Positions 22,133 through 28,722 of a stretch of DNA of 39,317 nt are shown piece by piece. This DNA comes from a virus. Numbering within the stretch: position 1 is the stretch's first letter; every line of letters begins with the position of its first letter. The notes under the pieces were generated by a model. That model was given only the letters and a program-made list of their open reading frames with translations, was not told the origin of the DNA and searched no databases. The stretch is taken from IMG/VR virus record IMGVR_UViG_3300050010_000571, positions 1-39,317 of that record; one strand, 5' to 3'. The position numbers and the translations under genes are program-made.

Positions 22133-22519
22133 TTATTTCTTACTTAACGCCATTGCACTTAACCAAAGAGTATGAAGATTCATAAAATGAGCGATCTCAA
22201 ATATGGGAATACAGCCCTCATAAATTTCATGACCCAGCAGATCATAATGACCAACAAACTGTTGCACAATCGCGGGGACAAAGTGAAAAAAGAACGGTTC
22301 TTGCCAAATACGATTATTATCCCAGACAGCCAAACCATGCACCTTATGAATATAAAAGTGGCCCGTTTGATCTGGATACCGAAAAGAATTATCGTAAGAG
22401 TTGAAAATCCGAACTTTGTAAATATGTTTCATTCTCCATACATTACCAAAAACTTGTTCGTTTGACAATGGGGTGTTCTCCGTATGGCGGCAGTAATAGG
22501 GATTCCACCTATGCTCCAT
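22133..22519 (-). CDS. Hypothetical protein, 128 aa
   Basis: ATG at 22519 is preceded at 8 nt by GGAGG, one of the few clear Shine-Dalgarno sites in the window. A second Met at residue 30 (MKHIYKVRIF) could also start. Rich in His, Phe, Tyr and Trp, with no signal peptide or clear motif. Function unknown. Confidence 0.55.
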   Translation of the reverse strand: MEHRWNPYYCRHTENTPLSNEQVFGNVWRMKHIYKVRIFNSYDNSFRYPDQTGHFYIHKVHGLAVWDNNRIWQEPFFFHFVPAIVQQFVGHYDLLGHEIYEGCIPIFEIAHFMNLHTLWLSAMALSKK

Positions 22520-22550
22520 TTCTGAAACCTCCGTTTTCGAGACGGGTACA

Positions 22551-22625
22551 TTAGTTCTCTGTCATACTGCCAACAAAATGAAGTTCGGCATGGCAATTAG
22601 CACAGATTAAAATACTTGACAATAC
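22551..22625 (-). pseudogene. HNH endonuclease C-terminal fragment
   Basis: The minus strand reads ILICANCHAELHFVGSMTEN then stop. CANCHxELH is the second zinc/HNH block of phage HNH enzymes (compare LLCANCHRGIH at 12861-13280). The rest of the gene is missing. Confidence 0.5.
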
Positions 22626-22634
22626 TCACAACAT

Positions 22635-22853
22635 TTATCTATGCTTCAGACAGCGGATATGACTATCTTCCGTCACCATAACAAAAGGTTTACCATTATG
22701 ATAATCACGAATTGGAAACCATTCATGACAATCGTCGCATTGTTCAATACAAGCGTTATTGGCGTAATACGTCATATCATCAAGGGACAAATCATATTGA
22801 GGAAGCGAAGATTCTAAGTGTTCTCCGTTAATAATAATGGTATTATTAATCAT
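22635..22853 (-). CDS. Small zinc-finger-like hypothetical protein, 72 aa
   Basis: Contains CIEQCDDCHEWFPIRDYHNG and a final HIRCLKHR; the CxxxCxxC and CxxH spacing suggests one zinc site. Overlaps the upstream gene by ATGA-type junction (22850-22853). Function unknown. Confidence 0.6.
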   Translation of the reverse strand: MINNTIIINGEHLESSLPQYDLSLDDMTYYANNACIEQCDDCHEWFPIRDYHNGKPFVMVTEDSHIRCLKHR

Positions 22854-23098
22854 GCTATTTGATCGGTAATCGGAGACTTGTCATTGCGATCCTTCAAAAA
22901 CTGTTTAAAACTTGGGGCAAATTTTCCACGATACTTAAACAAATCACCGCAGATTTTTTTCCATTCGCGACGAGCCACTCCGTGATTAAAACGATTAATT
23001 TTGATACCGTTGGATTGTGGTTTTCCCTTTTTTTCCGCTTCCACGTCACCAGCAATTTGAGTTACAGCCAATTCTGTTACTTGAGTCTGTTCTTGCAT
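22850..23098 (-). CDS. Hypothetical protein directly behind tRNA-Thr, 82 aa
   Basis: The open frame reaches 23134, but that part is inside tRNA-Thr(GGT). The start is ATG 23098 (MQEQTQVTEL), 2 nt after the encoded CCA of the tRNA (CCA-TT-ATG). The C-terminal half is basic with REWKKICGDLFKYRGKFAPS. tRNA 3' processing would leave a leaderless message. Function unknown. Confidence 0.6.
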   Translation of the reverse strand: MQEQTQVTELAVTQIAGDVEAEKKGKPQSNGIKINRFNHGVARREWKKICGDLFKYRGKFAPSFKQFLKDRNDKSPITDQIA

Positions 23099-23100
23099 AA

Positions 23101-23176
23101 TGGAGCCGTTAGCTGGAATTGCACCAGCCCTCACAAACCTACCAAGTTTGGCCCTCGCTTTCTAGGGGTTAACGGC
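23101..23176 (-). tRNA. tRNA-Thr(GGT)
   Basis: Seven-bp acceptor GCCGTTA/TAACGGC, discriminator T, encoded CCA. Anticodon stem CAAAC/GTTTG, loop TTGGTAG. Perfect T-stem GCTGG/CCAGC around loop TGCAATT; D-loop AGAAAGCG. Followed after 2 nt by the ATG of the next gene. Confidence 0.92.
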
Positions 23177-23306
23177 ATATCTAGCATGTAATTCTCTATG
23201 ACATCTACAACACAAAAGAATACATTTTTCTGCCTCTTTTAAGGCTTTTTCGTCAGTAGAGTTCAACAACTCTTTTATACTTGAATTTCGGGAACTTGCA
23301 TACTAA
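23163..23306 (-). pseudogene. HNH endonuclease C-terminal remnant, cut by a mini-element
   Basis: Reading from the edge of the 143-bp element gives RNSSIKELLNSTDEKALKEA, then EKCILLCCRCHRELHARY and a stop inside tRNA-Thr. CILLCxxCHRxxH matches the C-terminal HNH block at 12861-13280. The 5' part is gone: the element at 23307 sits at the break. Confidence 0.65.
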
Positions 23307-23449
23307 GTCAACAACACCTACCCTAAAGGGATAGGTGCTTGAACGGCCCCGAGGAGCGGGGACTTATATTCATTTGGCGTATTGACTGACGCCTGCCCAT
23401 AAGTCAGATTTGATGTCTGTGATACGGGATGTTTGGACATTTTACCAAT
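23307..23449 (-). mobile_element. 143-bp tnpB-derived mini-element, copy 1
   Basis: Identical over its whole length to the 3' end of the tnpB element at 37999-39187 (coding end, then right-end hairpin GCACCTATCCC/GGGTAGGTG, then GTTGTTGAC). On its left border stands TTCAT (23450-23454). It holds only the region expected to encode the TnpB guide RNA; the sequence beyond GTTGAC (the HNH remnant) would be the guide. Confidence 0.85.
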
Positions 23450-23453
23450 ATGA

Positions 23454-23519
23454 AGCCGCATCCAACATCGCAGTTGGCATTCTCGGGTACGAGACGAGAG
23501 CAGGAACTTTCATGCGGCT
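23454..23519 (-). tRNA. tRNA-like remnant
   Basis: Acceptor AGCCGCA/TGCGGCT and a T-arm CCAAC-TGCGAT-GTTGG are clear, but the anticodon arm (TCTCG/CGAGA) has an oversized loop and the D-arm is short. The 3' end runs into TTCAT of the mini-element instead of CCA. Anticodon unclear. Confidence 0.5.
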
Positions 23520-23525
23520 TTGAAA

Positions 23526-23966
23526 CTAGGGATGAAGCTTCAAGTTTCCAATCACTTTCTGGCATTCATTTTTTTCACCAAAAACGAAACTGCAAGTTAG
23601 TTGACTAACAAAAATCGTAGTCTGATTAAAATCAACTATCCTTGGTGATACTTCCCGCTTTAAGTCAAAAAAAGCAGCAACATCATTTGGCACTCTATAA
23701 CCGTATTCAGGGTCAATGACCATACCGTATAGTAGATCAGGATGTTCACGATGGGTGCGTGAAACAGAATTGATATCGTCCAACGATGCCGTTAAAACAA
23801 CCGCTGTACCAAAACCATTCTTGGTTTCTCTCTGCCATTCTTTGACGCTATCAAATTTTCCAAACTGGTAAATAAACTGATTCGACGCATGAGAAGCTTG
23901 TGCCATCGCCCGACCCGCATTCATGTTGCTGAGGTCAGCCCGCATTAAAATATACAAGACTTTCAT
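23526..23966 (-). CDS. PTH2-like peptidyl-tRNA hydrolase, 146 aa
   Basis: The frame opens at 24014, but ATG 23966 (MKVLYILMRADL) is preceded by AGGAGGTCAA, the strongest Shine-Dalgarno in the window. NAGRAMAQASHASN near residue 20 corresponds to the GKxxAQxxHA helix of archaeal/eukaryal-type PTH2, followed by the TAVVLTASLDDI strand and a Pro-Glu-Tyr-Gly-loop. PTH2 cleaves peptidyl-tRNA to recycle tRNA, fitting a genome with its own tRNAs. Catalytic details of phage members are unproven. Confidence 0.7.
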   Translation of the reverse strand: MKVLYILMRADLSNMNAGRAMAQASHASNQFIYQFGKFDSVKEWQRETKNGFGTAVVLTASLDDINSVSRTHREHPDLLYGMVIDPEYGYRVPNDVAAFFDLKREVSPRIVDFNQTTIFVSQLTCSFVFGEKNECQKVIGNLKLHP

Positions 23967-23974
23967 TTGACCTC

Positions 23975-24184
23975 CTACGTGATAATTGTTGGAGGAGTGT
24001 AAGGAGTTAGACATTTTGCACAGAAAAGAACCTGTGTAGGAATGACTTCTGACTTACCTGTACCAGACAAAATTGCACTTACTCCACGGAGTTTTGCTCC
24101 AATTTGGAATACTGTACAGCCGCACGGACATGCGACTTCGGTAGTATCAGATAGCTTGATTTGTGGTTGTTGTGGTGTTTCCAT
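23975..24184 (-). CDS. Small zinc-ribbon protein, 69 aa
   Basis: CPCGCTVF near residue 19 and LFCAKCLTPY near residue 53 form a two-CxxC zinc ribbon. Its last codons contain the ribosome site of the PTH2-like gene. Function unknown; similar tiny ribbons are common in phages. Confidence 0.65.
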   Translation of the reverse strand: METPQQPQIKLSDTTEVACPCGCTVFQIGAKLRGVSAILSGTGKSEVIPTQVLFCAKCLTPYTPPTIIT

Positions 24185-24185
24185 A

Positions 24186-24365
24186 TTATTGTAAATTAAA
24201 AGTTTTTAAAACGATTGTAAAGACAATGGCAAAGATCATTAGACCACCGATTATCCAACAATTTGTTCGGAAGTTTTTTTTATTTTGAGCTTCTTGTTCC
24301 AAGAGGGCGAAATATTCGGATTCTTGGACTATCCTGTTTGATGTCTCGTCGTCGAGATTTGTCAT
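24186..24365 (-). CDS. Small single-TM protein, 59 aa
   Basis: Charged N-terminal helix (MTNLDDETSNRIVQESEYF) followed by one hydrophobic segment (CWIIGGLMIFAIVFTIVL) and a short tail. It has a consensus promoter (24372-24400). Probably an inner-membrane peptide with its N-terminus in the cytoplasm; function unknown. Confidence 0.65.
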   Translation of the reverse strand: MTNLDDETSNRIVQESEYFALLEQEAQNKKNFRTNCWIIGGLMIFAIVFTIVLKTFNLQ

Positions 24366-24371
24366 GATTCA

Positions 24372-24400
24372 ATATTAAGTGGAATTTGTTTGTTTGTCAA
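24372..24400 (-). promoter_or_regulatory. Sigma70-like promoter, leaderless geometry
   Basis: TTGACA (24400-24395), 17-nt spacer, TAATAT (24377-24372), 6 nt (TGAATC), then ATG at 24365. The box overlaps the last codons of a homing-endonuclease remnant. Confidence 0.88.
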
Positions 24401-24526
24401 ATCAATTTATTATGTTTACAAATTAATTTACAATATTTAAAAAATTGTTCTGTAGAAAATTCTTGTTTCATTCGGTTGAGGTATTTGTGAACCCACTGGA
24501 CATTACCTTCAATGTAACAAATGATA
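24397..24526 (-). pseudogene. Homing endonuclease C-terminal fragment
   Basis: Reads CYIEGNVQWVHKYLNRMKQE and FFKYCKLICKHN before the stop. GNVQWVxxxxNxMK plus FxxxC is the C-terminal block of the enzyme at 14107-14682. Only the end remains, abutting the glycosyltransferase stop. Confidence 0.6.
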
Positions 24527-25291
24527 TTATATTTTCAATTTCGCTTGTTTTCTTATACCATCCCAATTTTCACCGATTTTGGGGATTGAGGGGCACAGGT
24601 GATAACATATCACACTAGGTAAATGACGACGAGAGTGAAGTGGCCATAATGCAGAAAACATCATATCATCGTGACTTGCGTTGCCTAATGAATACGGATA
24701 AGGCTTCTGCGTACTAGCGTGCCACAATTGAAAAAATCCAAGCGGCAAATAGCCGCGCAAATTATCAACCAAACGATGACCAATCATCGCGTCATTCTCG
24801 GTTTCTCCAACCAAAAGACCATGATGGTGTTGGTTAGCGGAAGATTTTAAAAGCTTTTTAATATTTTCGTTACCAATCACATTGTAACGATCAGCCCCAT
24901 ACAGACAGTGACGTTCAAGATAACTATGATTGAAAAGTACTCTCTTAAAATTATCTGGCAAAATAATGTCAGAATCAATATGCATTCTCCAACCATGATA
25001 CTGGAAGTAATCAAATCCAGCATTAATAGCTGCACCCTTGTTGAAGTTTCGCCCATTCTTAAAGAATAGATCACTTTGCACACAAGTGGCACCATGTTTG
25101 CGAGCAACAGATTGGGTTGCACGATCGCCGTGGGTAGTTACTACTATGTAAGTATCAGCATGAGCATGATTTTTGCTCAAAGTGGCATCAAGAATATCGT
25201 CAAAGCCCACGCAAGTGGTGACGATTTCAAGGCGGGTTGACTCAGAATCGTAAAGACTCTGTTGATTTGAAAAATTGGGGTCATAGCTCAT
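24527..25291 (-). CDS. GT-A glycosyltransferase-like protein, 254 aa
   Basis: After the start MSYDPNFSNQ comes LEIVTTCVGFDDIL, TYIVVTTHGDRATQ, FNKGAAINAGFDYF and HIDSDIILPDNF: the nucleotide-sugar-binding strand order with a DSD (DxD) metal motif. The C-terminal ASHDDMMFSALWP may supply the catalytic Asp. The frame extends to 25447 through tRNA-Gln; ATG 25291 is preferred because TAATAT lies 5 nt upstream. It may glycosylate phage DNA or host surface; the target is unknown. Confidence 0.75.
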   Translation of the reverse strand: MSYDPNFSNQQSLYDSESTRLEIVTTCVGFDDILDATLSKNHAHADTYIVVTTHGDRATQSVARKHGATCVQSDLFFKNGRNFNKGAAINAGFDYFQYHGWRMHIDSDIILPDNFKRVLFNHSYLERHCLYGADRYNVIGNENIKKLLKSSANQHHHGLLVGETENDAMIGHRLVDNLRGYLPLGFFQLWHASTQKPYPYSLGNASHDDMMFSALWPLHSRRHLPSVICYHLCPSIPKIGENWDGIRKQAKLKI

Positions 25292-25342
25292 ACAATATAT
25301 TACTTTTGACAACAGAAATAACAAATTATTCAATGAAAAAAC

Positions 25343-25416
25343 TGGCTCCCGTTGATCGTAATGCTCGATCTTTTTGTCGTTCAGAATGACTCGTAATACT
25401 TTTATACTAAACGGGA
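25343..25416 (-). tRNA. tRNA-Gln(CTG)
   Basis: Acceptor TCCCGTT/AACGGGA with U1-A72 and discriminator G, as in bacterial tRNA-Gln, and encoded CCA. Anticodon loop TTCTGAA. T-stem GATCG/CGATC with loop AGCATTA. D-loop without GG. Confidence 0.85.
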
Positions 25417-25436
25417 ATTGAACTTGCAGCTTTAAT

Positions 25437-25780
25437 GTCAACGACATCTAGGCTAAAGCCGTAGATGCTTGTAATACTGATTTGGATAAAACCAAACAAG
25501 ATTTACATACGTTTAGCCGATTGACAACGGCTTGCCCGTCAAGCAAATTTCCTTGCGAGATGGGGAGTTTTGATAGTTTAGCTATATTTATAGCCGCGTT
25601 AATATCACTATCATAGATAAGTCCTGATTTAGCATAAAACCTGCGACCCTTACGCTCACCTTCAACTTTACCAGTAATGGAATCTGTCTTGGATGTATTA
25701 TAAGGACAAACTAAAAGAACCGTTTTGCCTTGGTTCTCTGCCTTGTAGGTTAGTATGCGTCTAAGTTCAAATAAATGAAC
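25437..25780 (-). mobile_element. 344-bp tnpB-derived element, copy 1
   Basis: Base-for-base identical to 28074-28417. It carries a truncated tnpB 3' end (FELRRILTYKAENQGKTVLL ... YDSDINAAINI) and a right-end hairpin (CATCTA/TAGATG) ending GTTGAC. The left border is TTCAT, which here is also the 3' end of tRNA-Arg(CCT). About 80 codons remain, including RuvC-III; the protein is not functional alone. Confidence 0.85.
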
Positions 25781-25848
25781 GCACTAGGATTTGCACCTAG
25801 AACTAAGGTTTAGGAAACCCACATGATTTCTAATTTCACCATGCGTCC
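25776..25848 (-). tRNA. tRNA-Arg(CCT)
   Basis: Acceptor GGACGCA/TGCGTTC, discriminator A, no CCA because the 344-bp element begins at its TTCAT end. Anticodon loop TTCCTAA. T-stem CTAGG/CCTAG, loop TGCAAAT. D-arm GTGA-AATTAGAAA-TCAT. Confidence 0.82.
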
Positions 25849-25951
25849 GACTATTCTTTCATAACAAACACCGACCAGCTAATTAAAATCGCCGATATAA
25901 GTACGAAAGTTATGATAGCTGGCCAATCTATCTATCATATTTACACTTAAT

Positions 25952-26027
25952 TGGTAGACCTATCAGGAATCGCACCCGAATATCCAATTTAGAAAAATGG
26001 CACTCTGTCTATTTGAGTTACGAGAAC
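25952..26027 (-). tRNA. tRNA-Arg(TCT)-like, acceptor not paired
   Basis: D-stem ACTC/GAGT, anticodon loop TTTCTAA, T-arm TCGGG-TGCGATT-CCTGA and encoded CCA are present. The 3' acceptor TAGGTCT does not pair with the 5' side (GTTCTCG). It looks like a chimera or decayed copy. Confidence 0.55.
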
Positions 26028-26048
26028 AAATACATACTCGTACTTAAA

Positions 26049-26126
26049 TGGCGACCATACTCGGAATCCCACCGAGACTTACTGTTTAGAAGACAGTCGT
26101 GATTGTAATTTCATTTTTCGCTTACT
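26049..26126 (-). tRNA. tRNA-Arg(TCT)-like, second copy, 5' side replaced
   Basis: Anticodon arm ACTGT-CTTCTAA-ACAGT and T-arm CTCGG-TGGGATT-CCGAG are perfect and CCA is encoded. The 5' acceptor does not match; that stretch can also be read as the tail of the broken frame behind 26175-26267. Probably not functional. Confidence 0.5.
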
Positions 26127-26174
26127 ACGAACTTTAAAATGGTCAGGGTCCATTTGACGATCAAAAGCTTCCCA

Positions 26175-26267
26175 TTAAGTTTTAATTTTCTCAATAGTTG
26201 GTGGAGGAAGCTTTACTAATATTTCCATTCTCTCAATCAACCATTTTTGGAGTTTTTTAACTGACAT
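26175..26267 (-). CDS. Small peptide gene behind tRNA-Arg, 30 aa, possibly a broken longer gene
   Basis: ATG at 26267 lies 2 nt after the CCA of tRNA-Arg(TCT) (CCA-AT-ATG). It reads MSVKKLQKWLIERMEILVKL, then a TAA. The same frame continues after the stop with WEAFDRQMDPDHFKVRSKRK and ends in the next tRNA-like sequence, so a longer protein may have been interrupted by a nonsense mutation. Confidence 0.45.
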   Translation of the reverse strand: MSVKKLQKWLIERMEILVKLPPPTIEKIKT

Positions 26268-26269
26268 AT

Positions 26270-26349
26270 TGGTAGCCGCAGAGGGAATTGCACCCACATG
26301 AATCTAATTACTCTTTCTCTTGGTTAGAAGCCAAAGGAGATACGCGGCC
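26270..26349 (-). tRNA. tRNA-Arg(TCT), D-arm missing or rebuilt
   Basis: Acceptor GGCCGCG/TGCGGCT, encoded CCA, anticodon arm TTTGG-CTTCTAA-CCAAG, T-arm GTGGG-TGCAATT-CCCTC. Only 7 nt lie between acceptor and anticodon arm, and about 20 nt between anticodon and T-arm. TCTC/GAGA could alternatively form a large D-arm enclosing the anticodon hairpin. Confidence 0.6.
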
Positions 26350-26651
26350 ATTTAAATTGTCTATGAGTTTTTGTTTTTTTGCGAGATAAATTTCAAAAAA
26401 TTTTGCTCCTTCTTTTGGGGATAATCTACAAGTTCCAAAAGGAGTTTTCCCTTTAATAACTTTGGTTGATGATTTACTTCTATATTTATAGATTTTAATT
26501 AAATTTCTATCAATGCCAGATTTGCACCAAAAATCTTTAATTTGTTCATCTGTAATATCATCTTCTGGATGCGTTTGAATATTTACCCTAATGTTAAACC
26601 AAGTTTTCGTAATTCCTGCGCTTCTTTTTGAAAAATTATATTAGTCTTCAT
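26308..26651 (-). pseudogene. Frameshifted homing-endonuclease-like gene
   Basis: ATG at 26651 starts MKTNIIFQKEAQELRKLGLT and stops early; another frame continues with WFNIRVNIQTHPEDDITDEQ, FWCKSGIDRNLIKIYK and a TPFGTCRLSPKEG turn, running into tRNA-Arg. The PxGTCR strand after a W-C-K-S-G helix is reminiscent of small phage endonuclease families. It is out of frame and lies at a tRNA border. Assignment tentative. Confidence 0.4.
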
Positions 26652-26698
26652 AATATACCAACAATAAATCGTTGAGAAACGCTTTTTCTAGTGCAAAA

Positions 26699-26775
26699 TG
26701 GAGTTCAGTAGTGGTGCTGCCCCACTCAATTAATCGCTTTGCAGGCGAACCCGTTCGCTGGCTCGGTCACTGAAC
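26699..26775 (-). tRNA. tRNA-Cys(GCA)
   Basis: Acceptor GTTCAGT/ACTGAAC, discriminator T (typical of Cys), encoded CCA. Anticodon loop CTGCAAA. D-stem CCG/CGG with loop AGCCAGCGAA. T-stem AGTGG/CCACT with the unusual loop GGCAGCA. Confidence 0.88.
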
Positions 26776-26789
26776 ATCTTCTTTATTTT

Positions 26790-26918
26790 TCAACCAACAC
26801 TCCAAACACCTAATAAATCCACCATCAACCAACACATTGGGTGCAATTCATGGCAATCATCATATTCTTCTTCGTTACCTTGCCAATAAAGATCGCCGTT
26901 TTCTTCGGCTTTTCCCAT
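26790..26918 (-). pseudogene. Small acidic/zinc protein, probably frameshifted
   Basis: ATG 26918 gives MGKAEENGDLYWQGNEEEYD, then CHELHPMCW. Shifting frame afterwards gives DGGFIRCLECWLKNKEDVQ up to the tRNA-Cys start, with a CxxCW that would complete a zinc site with CHExHxxC. The unshifted frame ends at 26790 after a hydrophobic tail. A frameshift is likely. Confidence 0.4.
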
Positions 26919-27048
26919 TATCTTTTACGACTTCAAATTTTCCTTTAGGAAAGTGTTTCTGCATTTTAGCGTAAATTTCGGTACATAAACAACCTTCTTT
27001 TTTGGAATAAGGCTGCATAATTCCCCGATATTTTGGGTTAGTGGACAT
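26875..27048 (-). CDS. Small hypothetical protein, 57 aa
   Basis: Starts MSTNPKYRGIMQPYSKKEGC and has CTEIYAKMQKHFPKGKFEVV. TTGACA-17-TAATAT ends just upstream; by the genome's usual spacing a different ATG at 27052 would be the leaderless start of another frame, so the real start is uncertain. The 3' end overlaps the 26918 frame. Confidence 0.45.
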   Translation of the reverse strand: MSTNPKYRGIMQPYSKKEGCLCTEIYAKMQKHFPKGKFEVVKDNGKSRRKRRSLLAR

Positions 27049-27103
27049 TTCATATTTAAATATTATACTACATTTGTATGATTGTCAAGCCATTAATCAG
27101 GCT

Positions 27104-27193
27104 TTAATTACTATTTAGCCATTCGACATATACGTCTCCATGACATAGTATATTTTGATTCTTCTGCTCTTTGTAGTCAGGGTCAAAGGTCAT
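27104..27193 (-). CDS. Small acidic peptide, 29 aa
   Basis: Overlaps the stop of the GIY-YIG gene by ATGA (27190-27193). Sequence begins MTFDPDYKEQKNQNILCHGD. Too short to classify; the overlap is the only support. Confidence 0.4.
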   Translation of the reverse strand: MTFDPDYKEQKNQNILCHGDVYVEWLNSN

Positions 27194-27618
27194 AAAAATT
27201 TATTAAAGAGTTTCTTATCTCTTTTTGGATTTATCCATTCGTAAGCGGGTAACACAGGCAAATTTAACCATTGATAATAGATAGGACTTTTCAAAAGTTC
27301 TGTGTAAATTCTTGGCCAAACAGATGCGATAAATTCCTCTCTATTAATTTGCGGAACGATTTCTTTGATAAAGTCAACATCATCATTGGTTAAAGTAAAC
27401 CATTCCCTACGCAAATGTTTATCCATAAGATAATAATGTAATAATCTTTCAAGATACTCTGCGTATTTCGACCTAAAGCTCCAAATCAATTTAACACCCA
27501 TGGGTGCATTAGCGTCAAGATTTTTGAGTCGTTTATCTATATCTGAGGAAAATCCTATTTTATAATGTTTTCCAGATTTAACAAGATAAACAGATGGCAT
27601 TTTATCAGCATGACGCAT
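27190..27618 (-). CDS. GIY-YIG nuclease (T5orf172/Mug113-like), 142 aa
   Basis: VYLVKSGKHYKIGFSSDIDKR is the GIY-YIG core in its T5orf172 form (VY-x-IG), with the catalytic Arg in DKR, then LERLLHYYLMDKHLRREWF carrying the metal Glu. Start is ATG 27618 (MRHADK), 2 nt after the CCA of tRNA-Leu(GAG) (CCA-AT-ATG); the frame extends into the tRNA. A Met at MPSVYLV could also start. Probably a homing or DNA-processing nuclease. Confidence 0.75.
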   Translation of the reverse strand: MRHADKMPSVYLVKSGKHYKIGFSSDIDKRLKNLDANAPMGVKLIWSFRSKYAEYLERLLHYYLMDKHLRREWFTLTNDDVDFIKEIVPQINREEFIASVWPRIYTELLKSPIYYQWLNLPVLPAYEWINPKRDKKLFNKFL

Positions 27619-27620
27619 AT

Positions 27621-27706
27621 TGGTGGGCATGATAGGATTTGCACCTACACGATCTTACGACCACAAGACCCTCAATCTTGCGCGGCTTCTATTACGCCAC
27701 ATGCCC
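27621..27706 (-). tRNA. tRNA-Leu(GAG)
   Basis: Acceptor GGGCATG/CATGCCC, discriminator A, encoded CCA. Anticodon stem CAAGA/TCTTG, loop TTGAGGG. Class II variable arm (GGTC-GTAA-GATC). T-loop TGCAAAT, D-loop containing AGAAGC. The GIY-YIG gene's ATG follows after 2 nt. Confidence 0.9.
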
Positions 27707-27728
27707 GTTTCATCCCATTCTTTATTAG

Positions 27729-28061
27729 TTATAGTGAATTAAATGTTTCAGGAGTAACAATCCATGGGGAAGATGGTTCATACTGCCAATGCTTAATCTT
27801 AAATTTCACTTTATACAGCCAGTTTCCATCAACAATCTCTGCCAGTCCCAAGAATTTTTCCTTATATTTTTCAATCTCTTGTTCAAGAGCATGTAATGTA
27901 AGTACTGCTGCCTCTGGTTTGTGTAGACATCCATCAGCATTCCACGGATGATCTTTATCCCATTTTTGGCCATGAAAATCAATGAAGTTTCCTGCACGAG
28001 CTAACATCCAGCCACTATTAAAAGCAATATCGAAAAGTCTTGCTTTTAAGTGCCCTTCCAT
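27729..28061 (-). CDS. Hypothetical protein, 110 aa, perhaps truncated at its 5' end
   Basis: ATG at 28061 (MEGHLKARLFDIAFNSGWML) is the first start downstream of the 344-bp element that ends at 28074. Contains a central Trp/His-rich loop and a coiled helix (LHALEQEIEKYKEKFLGLAE). The element may have cut off a longer N-terminus or supplied a new upstream region. Function unknown. Confidence 0.5.
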   Translation of the reverse strand: MEGHLKARLFDIAFNSGWMLARAGNFIDFHGQKWDKDHPWNADGCLHKPEAAVLTLHALEQEIEKYKEKFLGLAEIVDGNWLYKVKFKIKHWQYEPSSPWIVTPETFNSL

Positions 28062-28073
28062 ATTTGGGTCTAA

Positions 28074-28417
28074 GTCAACGACATCTAGGCTAAAGCCGTA
28101 GATGCTTGTAATACTGATTTGGATAAAACCAAACAAGATTTACATACGTTTAGCCGATTGACAACGGCTTGCCCGTCAAGCAAATTTCCTTGCGAGATGG
28201 GGAGTTTTGATAGTTTAGCTATATTTATAGCCGCGTTAATATCACTATCATAGATAAGTCCTGATTTAGCATAAAACCTGCGACCCTTACGCTCACCTTC
28301 AACTTTACCAGTAATGGAATCTGTCTTGGATGTATTATAAGGACAAACTAAAAGAACCGTTTTGCCTTGGTTCTCTGCCTTGTAGGTTAGTATGCGTCTA
28401 AGTTCAAATAAATGAAC
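28074..28417 (-). mobile_element. 344-bp tnpB-derived element, copy 2
   Basis: Identical to 25437-25780. Left border TTCAT again; here it lies at the right end of another tnpB remnant (28418-28655), so one element inserted next to another. The right end GTTGAC faces the 27729-28061 gene, whose sequence would serve as guide. Confidence 0.85.
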
Positions 28418-28655
28418 TACCCACCCGCTAAAGCAGGTGGGTTTCCGCTCCAACCAACTGCCCATTATTACTAATAGGTCTTACATCGGGACAAGCAGCT
28501 AACCCAGTCGTTCCAACTGTTAAATTTAATCCTTGTCTCAGGATATTTTGTGAGGCATTCAAATCTCTATCCAATACTTTTTGGCATCGTGGGCATTCCC
28601 ATTCTCGTTTGTCTAATGTTAGACCATCGTTAATGTATCCACAATAAAAAATTAG
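28418..28655 (-). pseudogene. tnpB C-terminal fragment of a third IS605-type family
   Basis: Encodes CGYINDGLTLDKREWECPRC then KVLDRDLNASQNIL: the four-Cys zinc ribbon and RuvC-III Asp of TnpB. The right-end hairpin CCCACC/GGGTGG follows at 28418-28440. The 5' part of the gene is absent and the fragment begins at the 3' end of a tRNA. Confidence 0.75.
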
Positions 28656-28722
28656 TGCCACGGGTGGGACTTGTACCCGCATATCTTTTCTTAAAAGCAA
28701 ATTAGACAACCCGACCATTGGC
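28656..28722 (-). tRNA. Degenerate tRNA, possibly Lys(TTT)
   Basis: T-arm GCGGG-TACAAGT-CCCAC is intact and the acceptor GCCAATG/CCGTGGC pairs in five of seven positions. The anticodon region CTTTTAA suits Lys, but its stem has mismatches. No CCA; a tnpB fragment follows directly. Confidence 0.45.

Noticed and set aside
26175-26267. Stop-codon reassignment suggested by the frame continuing past TAA
   Set aside because: Other genes use TAA, TAG and TGA as ordinary ends, and no tRNA with a matching suppressor anticodon is convincing; a nonsense mutation is simpler.
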